From Eubacteriales bacterium (GTDB lineage Bacteria > Bacillota > Clostridia > Tissierellales > GPF-1), in contig DAOUQF010000005.1 of assembly GCA_030625815.1 (NCBI GenBank), positions 62,001 to 126,000 of the forward strand: a stretch of 64,000 nt of DNA, given 5' to 3'. Shown here one piece after another: positions 34,923 through 43,626 of this stretch (within the stretch, counting starts at the first letter, position 1; each line of letters opens with the position of its first letter). The notes under the pieces are model-generated. The model was not told the DNA's origin. It did no database searches and worked only from the letters and a program-made list of their open reading frames with translations. Made by a program: the position numbers and the translations under genes.

Positions 34923-35227
34923 TAATTTTCCTCCAAGATTCATAGTAACACATGCATTCTAACAGAAAAATCACTGCTCGTAAATATTGACAAGGTATTC
35001 TTCGTACAATGCGATAAACGAAAGGAGAATGGGAAATCTCTTTTTCCATTTAACCGGGGTTCTTCTACTTGAACAAGATGAAAAGTAGTTCTCCAAGGGA
35101 AAGCAGATCCTTTATCAGATTGGACTTGCACTTCCCTTTATTTGTTAGACTTTTATTATGTTATGTCTTTTATATCACTCGCTTAATAATTCTTGTACTT
35201 TCCCTCCCGATATTCTGTCTGTATTCG

Positions 35228-35255
35228 TTGTAAACCTTGATTTTTCTTATATAAT
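35228..35255 (+). promoter_or_regulatory. Promoter of the 35286 gene
   Basis: TTGTAA (35228-35233), 16 bases, perfect TATAAT (35250-35255), 20 bases before AAAGGAG. The rest of the 34923-35285 gap shows no gene on either strand. Confidence 0.7.
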
Positions 35256-35285
35256 AGATAATAAACCGACTAAAGGAGCAGCTTA

Positions 35286-35696
35286 ATGAGCAATATGAGT
35301 ATGGCAATTATTGGTGTAACAACAGCTTTTGTAATTGGTGCAGCGATTGCATCCTATTATTACAAAAAACGAAATATAACAAAGTTATTCGACCAGGCTT
35401 ATGAATCCTCAAAACAAGTACCTAAACAAAAGAAAAACAGTTTCTTGTTGCTAATGTTTATGGAAGCCATGTCGACATCGAAGAAAAAATCAAAGGCGGA
35501 TGCTAGCGTAAATAAACTTAACAACCCCAAATACCTTGAACTTCAATTAATGAAAATGTCTAAGATTCTTAAAGACGGATCAAAAGTTCAAGATAAAAAG
35601 ACCAAACATTCACTTCGTCTACTTAAAAATTATCTGGCATGGGAAGAAAAAAAGAAAGCTCTTGATAGTAAATCAAAACAAAATAAAACGACATAA
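35286..35696 (+). CDS. Hypothetical single-pass membrane protein, lysine-rich
   Basis: A 136-residue protein with one N-terminal transmembrane helix (MAIIGVTTAFVIGAAIASYYY) followed by a strongly basic, helical cytoplasmic tail (about one quarter Lys). I recognise no family. It has a good promoter and ribosome binding site. It is inside the tRNA-Pro duplication and transcribed opposite to its neighbour at 34524. Between its stop and the second repeat (35697-35903) nothing gene-like is seen. Confidence 0.7.
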   Translation: MSNMSMAIIGVTTAFVIGAAIASYYYKKRNITKLFDQAYESSKQVPKQKKNSFLLLMFMEAMSTSKKKSKADASVNKLNNPKYLELQLMKMSKILKDGSKVQDKKTKHSLRLLKNYLAWEEKKKALDSKSKQNKTT

Positions 35697-35903
35697 AAAA
35701 TCACGGGGGATAAAATTTTTGTATTAGTTATTATGGTATCTCGGGCAATCAGACTTTCATCCTAAACGGATTCCTGCCTTTGCAACAAAAGCACTTTATA
35801 TTAACAAAAAATACCTTCCAAAATTTCGAGAAGCATTTATGGTTGCGACATTCTTGTCATCGAAGGACTATACTCGATATACTTTTTTACGAATTTTTCT
35901 TCC

Positions 35904-36003
35904 GGGGGTCAAGGGGCCGCAGGTTCAAGTCCTGTCACTCCGACCAGCAATACTATAAAAGGTCGGGAGCTTGAGCGAATTCAGGTTCCCGGCTTTTTTC
36001 ATG
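35904..36003 (+). repeat. 100-bp direct repeat, copy 2 (tRNA-Pro fragment, probable att site)
   Basis: The 3' 43 bases of tRNA-Pro (from the anticodon loop through CCA), plus the spacer and terminator, 1,540 bp from the original. The 5' half of the tRNA is absent, so it cannot be a functional tRNA. This marks the far end of an inserted segment (34464-35903). Confidence 0.9.
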
Positions 36004-36078
36004 CACATTATTCTGGCTATTCTATAATTTCCTATCAGATTATCCATTCCGTAATCCTTGAATTTCTACATATGAAAA

Positions 36079-36113
36079 ACGCAAACACTCCAATCCTATT
36101 GAAATGTTTGCGT
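36079..36113 (-). terminator. Terminator of the beta-glucoside PTS operon
   Basis: ACGCAAACA and TGTTTGCGT pair around a 17-base loop; TTTTT follows on the minus strand. Confidence 0.75.
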
Positions 36114-36141
36114 AATCCTTTTTCTCTTTTTTATACTACGT

Positions 36142-37593
<1,452 letters not shown>

Positions 37594-37956
37594 CTATTGA
37601 TTATCTTCCTTTCTCCTTTCTAGATTATTAATTCTTTGATCCAATTGCTTTGATGTAGCAATAATATGCTTTGAAATATTCAACTCACTATAGATCGTCA
37701 TCAATGTATCCTGAGCATGCGCAAATAGCACTGAATACTCGACCTTTTCATTTTGCATTTCTTGTTGGATAGCATCTGTTTGCAGCCGATGTGCCTTCAC
37801 GATTTCTTCTTTCGCTTTGTTAATTTCTTCTTCAGCTTCGACAAACTTAAACTCAGCCACATAATCCAAGCTTTTTCTGATATGGTCTCTAGCGTCTCCC
37901 GCATGTAAAATGATCTGCATTGAACACTTTGCTGTTTCTTCTTTCACCTTCGACAC
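37594..37956 (-). CDS. celC: PTS lactose/cellobiose-family EIIA component
   Basis: A 120-residue three-helix EIIA of the Lac/Cel class: SMQIILHAGDARDHIRKSL, and the phosphorylated His80 in VLFAHAQDTLM. It receives phosphate from HPr and passes it to EIIB. The tail is charged (NNLERRKEDNQ). GTG at 37956 is the probable start, since family members begin about 12 residues before SMQII; its ribosome binding site is weak. A strong inverted repeat separates it from the EIIC gene upstream. Confidence 0.92.
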   Translation of the reverse strand: MSKVKEETAKCSMQIILHAGDARDHIRKSLDYVAEFKFVEAEEEINKAKEEIVKAHRLQTDAIQQEMQNEKVEYSVLFAHAQDTLMTIYSELNISKHIIATSKQLDQRINNLERRKEDNQ

Positions 37957-38004
37957 CCTAATGGTTATAAATCAACATAACCATCCTTTCTATTCATTCT
38001 GTTA

Positions 38005-38040
38005 TGTAGAGAAAAATGATAACCATCATTTTTCTCTACA
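38005..38040. repeat. Perfect 16-bp inverted repeat within the PTS operon
   Basis: TGTAGAGAAAAATGAT and its exact complement flank AACC, between the EIIC stop (38048) and EIIA start (37956). No T run follows on the minus strand, so it is more likely an mRNA stabiliser, processing site or attenuating hairpin than a terminator. Confidence 0.8.
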
Positions 38041-38047
38041 CGTTACA

Positions 38048-39298
38048 TTACGCTACACTTGGAACCTTATCTCCGCTTTCAGTTTGTTCTTTCTCATTCT
38101 GTAATTCCTGTTGTTCATACACCTTGAAAAATGGATACCAGATCATCGCACCAACTGCACCTATCACAAGCAATAAAATCACCGCCGAGACAGATCTTGT
38201 AACAATCCAGGTCGAAATCGGAAATGGCGTATACCACATTTCAAATTGAACCATCGGAATTGGTGCAAATGGAATTACTTTTGTGAAAAACCACATAATT
38301 GACGGTAAAACAAGCCCTTGAATCCACATTGGCACCATCAAAATCGGATTCCAAGCAATTGCGCCAAACACAATTGGTTCATTAATGTTAAATATTCCAG
38401 GAATCATACATGCTCTGCCTAACGCCTTTAATTTCTTCGATTTTGAAAAGGCCATCATAAATGCCAATGACAACGTACTTCCAATACCGCCGATCCATAG
38501 ATATGTTGAAAAGAGCGCCGTATCTGTTACTAAATAGGATCCCGTTCCAGCAACATTCGAAGCAATCGCCGCCAGCATTACAGGCGTTACAACCGGTGTA
38601 AGAATCCACGTCGAAATTCCCATCGAATAAATGAAACACTCAAAAAAACAAAATGCAATTAATCCAAACGGGGATTCCAACATTGTTGACAATGGCATGA
38701 AGATCGATACCAAAAGGTTGTATAAATCAAAACTCAAAAGATCTACAACCACCCAACCGGTAACAATCACTACTCCGATTGGCAACATCGAATCAAACCA
38801 CGACCTAACAAAATCAGGAATCACTGAATCCTCTTTGAAAAAACTAACTCGTGTAAAAAATTCCATTACAAGGCTGACAAACACGCCCGATACAATTGCA
38901 ATGAACATACCTCCGGCACCCATCACGCTATGACCGAAACCAAGAACGCCATCCGCGATTACCTTTGGTGAAACTATAATAAGAAATAAAACAACCCCAC
39001 ACATGGCAGCAATAATTCTTTGTTTTCGGATCCGTTTTTTCTCCATATAGTTAAATGGCACTAAAAATGAAACAAACAGCGATAACATCCCCATGGTCCA
39101 ACCAAACGGCGTCCAAAAACTTGGTAAGCTCGGAAAGTAATTATTTAAAATACCCAAACAACAAAATAATGAACCCAAGAAAATAAATGGAATTGTTTGC
39201 ATAACAGAATCTTTAATCGTTTGAACCCAGATATTAGAGTTCATTTTCATAAATCTTGGCGCAAAGCTTTCATTGAGCCAGCTCATAATTTTATTCAT
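38048..39298 (-). CDS. celB: PTS cellobiose-family EIIC permease
   Basis: A 416-residue membrane permease of the Lac family with about ten helices: QTIKDSVMQTIPFIFLGSL, FGHSVMGAGGMF, and the substrate-site stretch CMIPGIFNINEPIVFGAIAWNP. It imports and phosphorylates a beta-glucoside together with EIIA and EIIB. The ATG at 39298 follows GGGAGGGG and overlaps the EIIB stop by eight bases. Confidence 0.93.
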   Translation of the reverse strand: MNKIMSWLNESFAPRFMKMNSNIWVQTIKDSVMQTIPFIFLGSLFCCLGILNNYFPSLPSFWTPFGWTMGMLSLFVSFLVPFNYMEKKRIRKQRIIAAMCGVVLFLIIVSPKVIADGVLGFGHSVMGAGGMFIAIVSGVFVSLVMEFFTRVSFFKEDSVIPDFVRSWFDSMLPIGVVIVTGWVVVDLLSFDLYNLLVSIFMPLSTMLESPFGLIAFCFFECFIYSMGISTWILTPVVTPVMLAAIASNVAGTGSYLVTDTALFSTYLWIGGIGSTLSLAFMMAFSKSKKLKALGRACMIPGIFNINEPIVFGAIAWNPILMVPMWIQGLVLPSIMWFFTKVIPFAPIPMVQFEMWYTPFPISTWIVTRSVSAVILLLVIGAVGAMIWYPFFKVYEQQELQNEKEQTESGDKVPSVA

Positions 39299-39611
39299 TT
39301 CGTTCCCCTCCCATCTCATTCACCAAATGATTAATAGCCTTTTCCCCATTTAAAGTCGAGTAATATTCGGGTTTCATTAACACCACTTTGATATGGGTGC
39401 CTTGAACGATCTCTTCAGCCTCATCAACCATATACTTTAGATGTGGACCGATCATCACTACATCAATTTCATCTAGATAATTTTCCAGCTCGGATTCGCT
39501 CCTTGCTTTAACACTAACTTCAAGACTCGCCTTTGATGCAGCTTTTCTCATATTTGCTGCCAAAAAACCAGAACTAGCGCCTGAACCGCAAACCAACAAT
39601 ACTCTTAACAT
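39291..39611 (-). CDS. celA: PTS cellobiose-family EIIB component
   Basis: A 106-residue EIIB with the phosphorylated Cys8 in LLVCGSGASSGFLA, followed by the typical VKARSESEL and VVMIGPHLKYMVDEAEE. It is the first gene of the operon EIIB-EIIC-EIIA-GH1, divergent from the PRD regulator. The ATG at 39611 follows AAAGGAG. Confidence 0.93.
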   Translation of the reverse strand: MLRVLLVCGSGASSGFLAANMRKAASKASLEVSVKARSESELENYLDEIDVVMIGPHLKYMVDEAEEIVQGTHIKVVLMKPEYYSTLNGEKAINHLVNEMGGERNE

Positions 39612-39691
39612 CTATATCTCCTTTCTATACATTCCATTACAAGCTTGTAAGTACAATTTCACTATAGCGCAACTATCCGCTCGCTATCCAC

Positions 39692-39780
39692 TCAAGATCT
39701 GCACGATAAGCGTGCAAGCATGCATTTCACCGTATGCATGCAAATCTTGATTTGCATTATTATCCTCGTATGATAGGATA
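39692..39780. promoter_or_regulatory. Nested dyads in the divergent EIIB/licR region
   Basis: An outer pair TCAAGAT (39692-39698)/ATCTTGA (39744-39750) encloses two smaller dyads: GCACG-N5-CGTGC (39701-39715) and GCATGCAT-N8-ATGCATGC (39718-39741). A further TATCCT/AGGATA pair lies at 39761-39780 over the likely licR promoter. This is the likely control region for both operons. Confidence 0.55.
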
Positions 39781-39829
39781 CAAATAATATTATAGGATGT
39801 TTATGAATCGATAAAATGGAGTAAAGCCA

Positions 39830-41755
39830 ATGAATAGCAATCACATCACCTTATTAAAACTGCTTCTTCAAAAAAATTCATATCTGACAGCGAAATCAAT
39901 TGCCTTAAATATGAATGTTTCCGTTCGGACTGTAAAAAACTACATCTATCAAATTAATGCACAATACCCGAACACGATTCATTCCTCACGCAATGGTTAT
40001 ACCGCTGACTTCGAAAAGGCACGCAACATCCTTCAAAGCGAAGTAGAAAAGAGTGAAAAGTCGATCATTCCACAAAACTCCAGTGAACGGGTCAATTATC
40101 TTCTTCAAAGGCTCATCGGCACACAATCATCAATAAACCTCTACGATTTATGCGATGAACTTTATATCAGCCGGTCCACACTAAACCATGAGTTGGCCAA
40201 AGTAACGCGAAAAGTACAGGAATACAGCCTTAAGCTGAACAATGCTTCCGATGAACTATCCTTTATTGGATTAGAAAAGAACAAGCGAAAGTTGTTAAGC
40301 AAGATGATCTACGAAAAGAATGGAATTAATTTCGCAGATCTAACCCTCATAAAAAAGGCTTATCCAAAGATCAATATCGATTTCATCCGAACAGTCATTC
40401 TTGAAATCTTCAACACCAATCAAATGTATATCAATGATTATTCGCTGGTGAATTTGATTCTGCACATCACGATTGCCATAGACCGAATCAAAAACGGCTA
40501 TTCGAATGCGATAAAAATCCCTCATTTGATTCATAATCCGCCGAATCAGTTCAGCATTGCAGAAACATTGACCAATCGGTTGGAAGTTCATTTTGATCTT
40601 GTCTACACACAAGCGGAGATCTATGAATTAAGCCTGTTGATTGCCTCAAGAGCAACTTCAATCGACTACACTTCATTGAAGAAATCGAATTTAAAAAACT
40701 ATATTGGTGCCAAACATTATCAGATTGTTGAAGATCTGGTCAGGATGATCGAAGAAAACTACTCAATCGTCATCGACGATCCAGAGTTTTTTGTACGCTT
40801 TGCGCTGCATATTGAAAATCTGATTATTCGTGCACAGAACAATCACTTTTGCAAAAATCCACTGGCAGAGGAAATTAAAACATCCTGTCCGTTAATCTAT
40901 GACATTTCCGTTATGATGGCTGGCTTGATCAAAGAGAAAACAGACATCTTCATCAATGATGACGAAATTGCTTTTATCGCATTTCACTTGGGCGGTGCTC
41001 TGGAAGTGCAAGAGCTTCTCAATACAAAGATCAAGGCAGTACTGTTCTGCCCCAATTATTATGATATTAACACGAAACTTCTCTCGGAGATCAATCAATC
41101 TTTCTCGGATGATTTACTGATCGCAAATATTCTAACAAGCGAATCAGAAGTAAGGAACTTGAAAAACTGTGAACTCATAATCACCACAATGCCATTCAGC
41201 ATTATGCCAACCATACCGACATTAAAAATTAACATTTTTTCTTATCAGCGTTCGCAAAAGCTGTTGAAAGATAAGTTACATGAAATTAAGCTGCATAAAG
41301 AAAAAATGTCATTCAAAACATATTTACGTGAATTGATCACGCCGGATTTCTTTGAAAAAACTGATAAACCATACACCAAACTGGAAGCTTTGACCTCTAT
41401 GTCCAACAGACTGATGGAACGCAACTATGTGAATGACTCTTACCTCTCCGAACTATTGGAACGAGAGAAGCTTTCTTCTACAGCTTTAGGGGCTTTTGCC
41501 ATTCCGCACGCTATGAAAATGACTGCAAACAAAACAAATATCAGCGTTCTTATTACAAATACACCTATCGACTGGGATGACAAAAAAGTAAATCTGGTCT
41601 TGATGCTTTGTTTCAATATACAAGAGCGCTCGGTTTTTCACAAAATATTCGACCCCCTTACCATGATTCTCAGCGAGCCGGAGAATGTGAAAAAAGCCTA
41701 TGCATGCAGCTCCTATGATGAATTTATCGATATGATAGTATCTCTACTGCAATAG
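39830..41755 (+). CDS. licR: PRD-domain transcriptional activator, LicR type
   Basis: A 641-residue PTS-controlled regulator: two N-terminal HTH regions (SIALNMNVSVRTVKNYIYQI; ISRSTLNHELAKV), two PRD domains (about 170-400), an EIIB-like domain (KAVLFCPNYYDINTKLL) and a C-terminal EIIA-fructose-like domain with the phospho-His motif AIPHAM. Phosphorylation by HPr and by the EII proteins sets activity by sugar supply. It is divergent from the beta-glucoside operon, which it presumably activates. In the EIIB-like domain the usual Cys position reads FCPNYY. Confidence 0.93.
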   Translation: MNSNHITLLKLLLQKNSYLTAKSIALNMNVSVRTVKNYIYQINAQYPNTIHSSRNGYTADFEKARNILQSEVEKSEKSIIPQNSSERVNYLLQRLIGTQSSINLYDLCDELYISRSTLNHELAKVTRKVQEYSLKLNNASDELSFIGLEKNKRKLLSKMIYEKNGINFADLTLIKKAYPKINIDFIRTVILEIFNTNQMYINDYSLVNLILHITIAIDRIKNGYSNAIKIPHLIHNPPNQFSIAETLTNRLEVHFDLVYTQAEIYELSLLIASRATSIDYTSLKKSNLKNYIGAKHYQIVEDLVRMIEENYSIVIDDPEFFVRFALHIENLIIRAQNNHFCKNPLAEEIKTSCPLIYDISVMMAGLIKEKTDIFINDDEIAFIAFHLGGALEVQELLNTKIKAVLFCPNYYDINTKLLSEINQSFSDDLLIANILTSESEVRNLKNCELIITTMPFSIMPTIPTLKINIFSYQRSQKLLKDKLHEIKLHKEKMSFKTYLRELITPDFFEKTDKPYTKLEALTSMSNRLMERNYVNDSYLSELLEREKLSSTALGAFAIPHAMKMTANKTNISVLITNTPIDWDDKKVNLVLMLCFNIQERSVFHKIFDPLTMILSEPENVKKAYACSSYDEFIDMIVSLLQ

Positions 41756-41849
41756 CACGTTTCCTCATCTCCGAAACCCTTTTCTCATTTTCACTCACCT
41801 CTCATATTTGTATCTCAATTCTTCTGAGGTTTTCAAACAACAAAAAAAC

Positions 41850-41893
41850 CTAGAAGGATAGGCACTTTTTAAAGTGTCTACTTTCTAGGTTTC
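41850..41893 (-). repeat. Structured hairpin repeat, copy 2
   Basis: Same outer arms as the 9752-9803 copy (AAACCTAGAA and TTTCTAGGTTT). The inner stem is GGCAC with GTGTC, a change from GACAC that keeps pairing through G-U. It ends with the same TTCNGTTCA stretch. The T run is on the minus strand, facing the gene remnant at 42042-42253. Confidence 0.75.
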
Positions 41894-41899
41894 AGTTCA

Positions 41900-41923
41900 G
41901 AATTCAGGTTCCCGGTTTTTTTC
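41900..41923 (+). repeat. Partial copy of the tRNA-Pro-linked terminator
   Basis: GAATTCAGGTTCCCGGTTTTTTTC matches the 3' arm of the terminator in both 100-bp repeats with one mismatch, but the 5' arm is missing. It is probably a relic of an older attachment copy or recombination within the repeat family. Confidence 0.55.
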
Positions 41924-42041
41924 AAATCAACGTTTAGAAGCTTCTGTTTAATATGACTCGCCTTAGAAACTACTCCTAATAAAAACAGCGCCTTCATACC
42001 ACATCCAACAATGCCTATGTACATTCGTTCCAAATGGCTGA

Positions 42042-42253
42042 TCACTTTTCGCCATCATGCCCTTGCAGATAAGTCATCCCTTTCTCTGTCAGACAATATT
42101 TGTTTGATTCTTGCAATTTAGGATTAATAAATCTTCCTCGCTGCCCTAATCTACCTCTAGGTCGCGTTTCATCAATTCGTCGATGCCAATCCCTAACCCC
42201 TGAGCCTTAGCAGTCATGTTTAGCACTTCATCGTGTGTGTATGTTCGTTTCAT
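42042..42253 (-). pseudogene. Small frameshifted gene remnant
   Basis: From an ATG at 42253 behind AAGAAGGGG, one frame reads MKRTYTHDEVLNMTAKAQG to RDLEVD and stops at 42146. The next frame continues LGQRGRFINPKLQESNKY then CLTEKGMTYLQGHDGEK and stops at 42042. The second part resembles the end of a winged-helix protein (LTEKGMTYL). Family is not recognised; a single base loss near 42150 would join them. Confidence 0.45.
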
Positions 42254-42478
42254 AAACTTTACCCCTTCTTTTCATAAGTCGTGTAAAATAATATACTTAC
42301 TAGTTGTTCTGAAACGCTGCATTTACAAACACTTACATCCTTTAGATGCGTTTAGAGTGAAATTTTGTTGATGATTTTTCGGATTTAATAAAAATAGTAT
42401 GAGTGTGGTTAACGCAATAACAAAGAAGATCTCTAAACCAATCGTACTTATTGCCCCACCGACCAATACATTGATCAA

Positions 42479-42512
42479 AGGCTGGGAACTTGAAGCAATC
42501 AAGTTCTCGGTC
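42479..42512 (+). terminator. Orphan terminator of the tRNA-Pro-linked family
   Basis: GGCTGGGAACTTGA pairs with TCAAGTTCTCGGTC (three G-U pairs) around AGCAA, followed by TTTTTT. No plus-strand gene ends before it, so the gene it served has been lost. Confidence 0.65.
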
Positions 42513-42610
42513 TTTTTTACGCTCAAGGCGATTGTCATAAATCCCGTTGAGCAATTCTTAATTCCTTACACGACAAAACCGCGATGCAAATTGACCGCCA
42601 TATTTAATAG

Positions 42611-42629
42611 GTATATACTTAGTATATAC
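42611..42629. promoter_or_regulatory. mazEF operator
   Basis: Two GTATATAC palindromes separated by TTA, just before AAGGAGG. MazE/MazEF complexes autoregulate through such palindromes over the promoter. Confidence 0.55.
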
Positions 42630-42644
42630 AAGGAGGCGTTTTCC

Positions 42645-42887
42645 ATGCGTACTACAATCAAGAAATGGGGCAACAGCCAAGGACTTCGATTTTCAAAAGA
42701 AATGCTTGCTGCCGCCGGCATCCAAATCGACGACGAGGTGACCGTTGAAATTCAAGGCAATCAAATTGTGATCGAAAAGGCGGAAAGTGATGAAATTTGC
42801 CTGAAAGAACTGTTCGAAGGCTACCGCAATGATGCAAAACAGGAAGAAATGGATTGGGGCGAACCAGAAGGTGATGAAAAATGGTAG
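42645..42887 (+). CDS. mazE: MazE-type antitoxin
   Basis: An 80-residue antitoxin with an N-terminal SpoVT-AbrB swapped-hairpin domain (MRTTIKKWGNSQGLRFSKE, AAGIQIDDEVTVEI) and an acidic C-terminal tail that would wrap MazF. The ATG at 42645 follows AAGGAGG; longer frames upstream are non-coding. It overlaps mazF by seven bases. Confidence 0.93.
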   Translation: MRTTIKKWGNSQGLRFSKEMLAAAGIQIDDEVTVEIQGNQIVIEKAESDEICLKELFEGYRNDAKQEEMDWGEPEGDEKW

Positions 42888-43216
42888 TCAAACAGGGCGA
42901 CATCATCAAGATCAGTTTCAGTCCTACCCAAGGCCACGAACAGGCCGGATATCGCCCAGCGCTCGTAATCAGCAACAGCACCTTTAACACCCACACAAAC
43001 CTTCTGCTGGTTTTGCCCATCACAAGCAGCAATAATCGATTCCCGCTTCATATTCCCCTTGATCAACGAACGAAAACCCAGGGGAATATCCTGTGTGAAC
43101 ACATCAAATCCATTGACAGAAATACACGAAAAGTTAAGGTTATTGAAACCGCCCCAAAAGATCTGCTAAAGAAAGTCATTGCCCATGTGCAGGCGGAATT
43201 TCATATCGAAGAATAA
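42881..43216 (+). CDS. mazF: MazF-type endoribonuclease toxin
   Basis: A 111-residue PemK/MazF fold: VKQGDIIKISFSPTQGHEQAG, YRPALVISN (conserved Arg), LVLPITSSNNRFP (Thr/Ser catalytic strand), QGNILCEHIKSID. It cleaves single-stranded mRNA at short motifs; specificity cannot be told. It is of normal length and apparently intact, so the operon is probably functional. Confidence 0.94.
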   Translation: MVVKQGDIIKISFSPTQGHEQAGYRPALVISNSTFNTHTNLLLVLPITSSNNRFPLHIPLDQRTKTQGNILCEHIKSIDRNTRKVKVIETAPKDLLKKVIAHVQAEFHIEE

Positions 43217-43218
43217 AC

Positions 43219-43256
43219 AAAGCCGGGAGCTTGAATCAATCAAGTTCCCGGCTTTC
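43219..43256 (+). terminator. Terminator of mazEF
   Basis: AAAGCCGGGAGCTTGA pairs with TCAAGTTCCCGGCTTT (one mismatch position as G-U) around ATCAA. It belongs to the same repeat family as the tRNA-Pro terminator. Confidence 0.85.
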
Positions 43257-43259
43257 CTT

Positions 43260-43530
43260 ATTCTTATTGAGCTTCATTCAGTAATAGTAGCTCTTGGGAT
43301 TAATGTTTTTCTCAGCACACCAGGCAACAACTGTTTGCCCGCTGCTGCGGCATTCCCTGATTAATTCTGTCCATTGTTTTAGTCGGTATTGCCGGATAAT
43401 TTCTCTCGTATTCATTCCTAAACCTCCCTTGGAGTTTTCCGACTTACTCGAAAAACTCTAATTTATCCGTTCAGGTAATTATCCCATAGCTTTTTTGAGA
43501 ATTCTATACACCGACTTATTAGACGCTTAC
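43260..43530 (-). mobile_element. IS66-family insertion sequence remnant
   Basis: The right limit is GTAAGCGTC at 43530 (minus strand), as IS66 inverted repeats begin with GTAA. It is followed by an IS66 first open frame at 43415. The element is cut near 43270, beside the mazF terminator; tnpB, tnpC and the other end are missing. The adjacent gap to 43626 shows nothing else. Confidence 0.6.
43278..43415 (-). pseudogene. IS66 accessory gene (tnpA) fragment
   Basis: Forty-five codons reading MNTREIIRQYRLKQWTELI, then ECRSSGQTVVAWCAEKNIN and KSYYY, matching the start of the IS66 HTH-type first protein (family: ...YRLQQWTQLV...ISKNTYFYW). The frame ends in TGA where the family has Trp (TGG), after which homology is lost. 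It is inactive. Confidence 0.65.
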
Positions 43531-43626
43531 GGTTAATGGCGTTTCTACGCGAAAGTCAGTACAATAACGAAAGTAGAATCATGGCTCCGCGCGATCGATA
43601 AAATCGATCTCCTCAAAAGAAACGCC

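Larger units (their letters stand above)
42254..42644. other. Gene-poor stretch upstream of mazEF
   Basis: Contains an orphan terminator-like hairpin (42479-42512), the mazE promoter/operator and nothing else supported. A minus-strand frame (42323-42538) could encode a 71-residue one-helix peptide, but its first third lies in the hairpin repeat and it has no ribosome binding site. Confidence 0.4.

Noticed and set aside
35904-35946. A second functional tRNA-Pro
   Set aside because: The 5' acceptor strand, D-arm and half of the anticodon stem are absent.
42323-42538. 71-codon minus-strand frame as a small membrane protein
   Set aside because: Its N-terminal third lies in a terminator-type hairpin repeat, it has no ribosome binding site, and a plus-strand frame of similar quality overlaps it.
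43278-43280. TGA in the IS66 fragment as a selenocysteine codon
   Set aside because: The family has Trp here (TGG to TGA is one change), no redox motif is present, and homology ends straight after it.
43179-43364. 61-codon plus-strand frame after mazF
   Set aside because: It overlaps the mazF end and terminator and runs antisense to the IS66 fragment.
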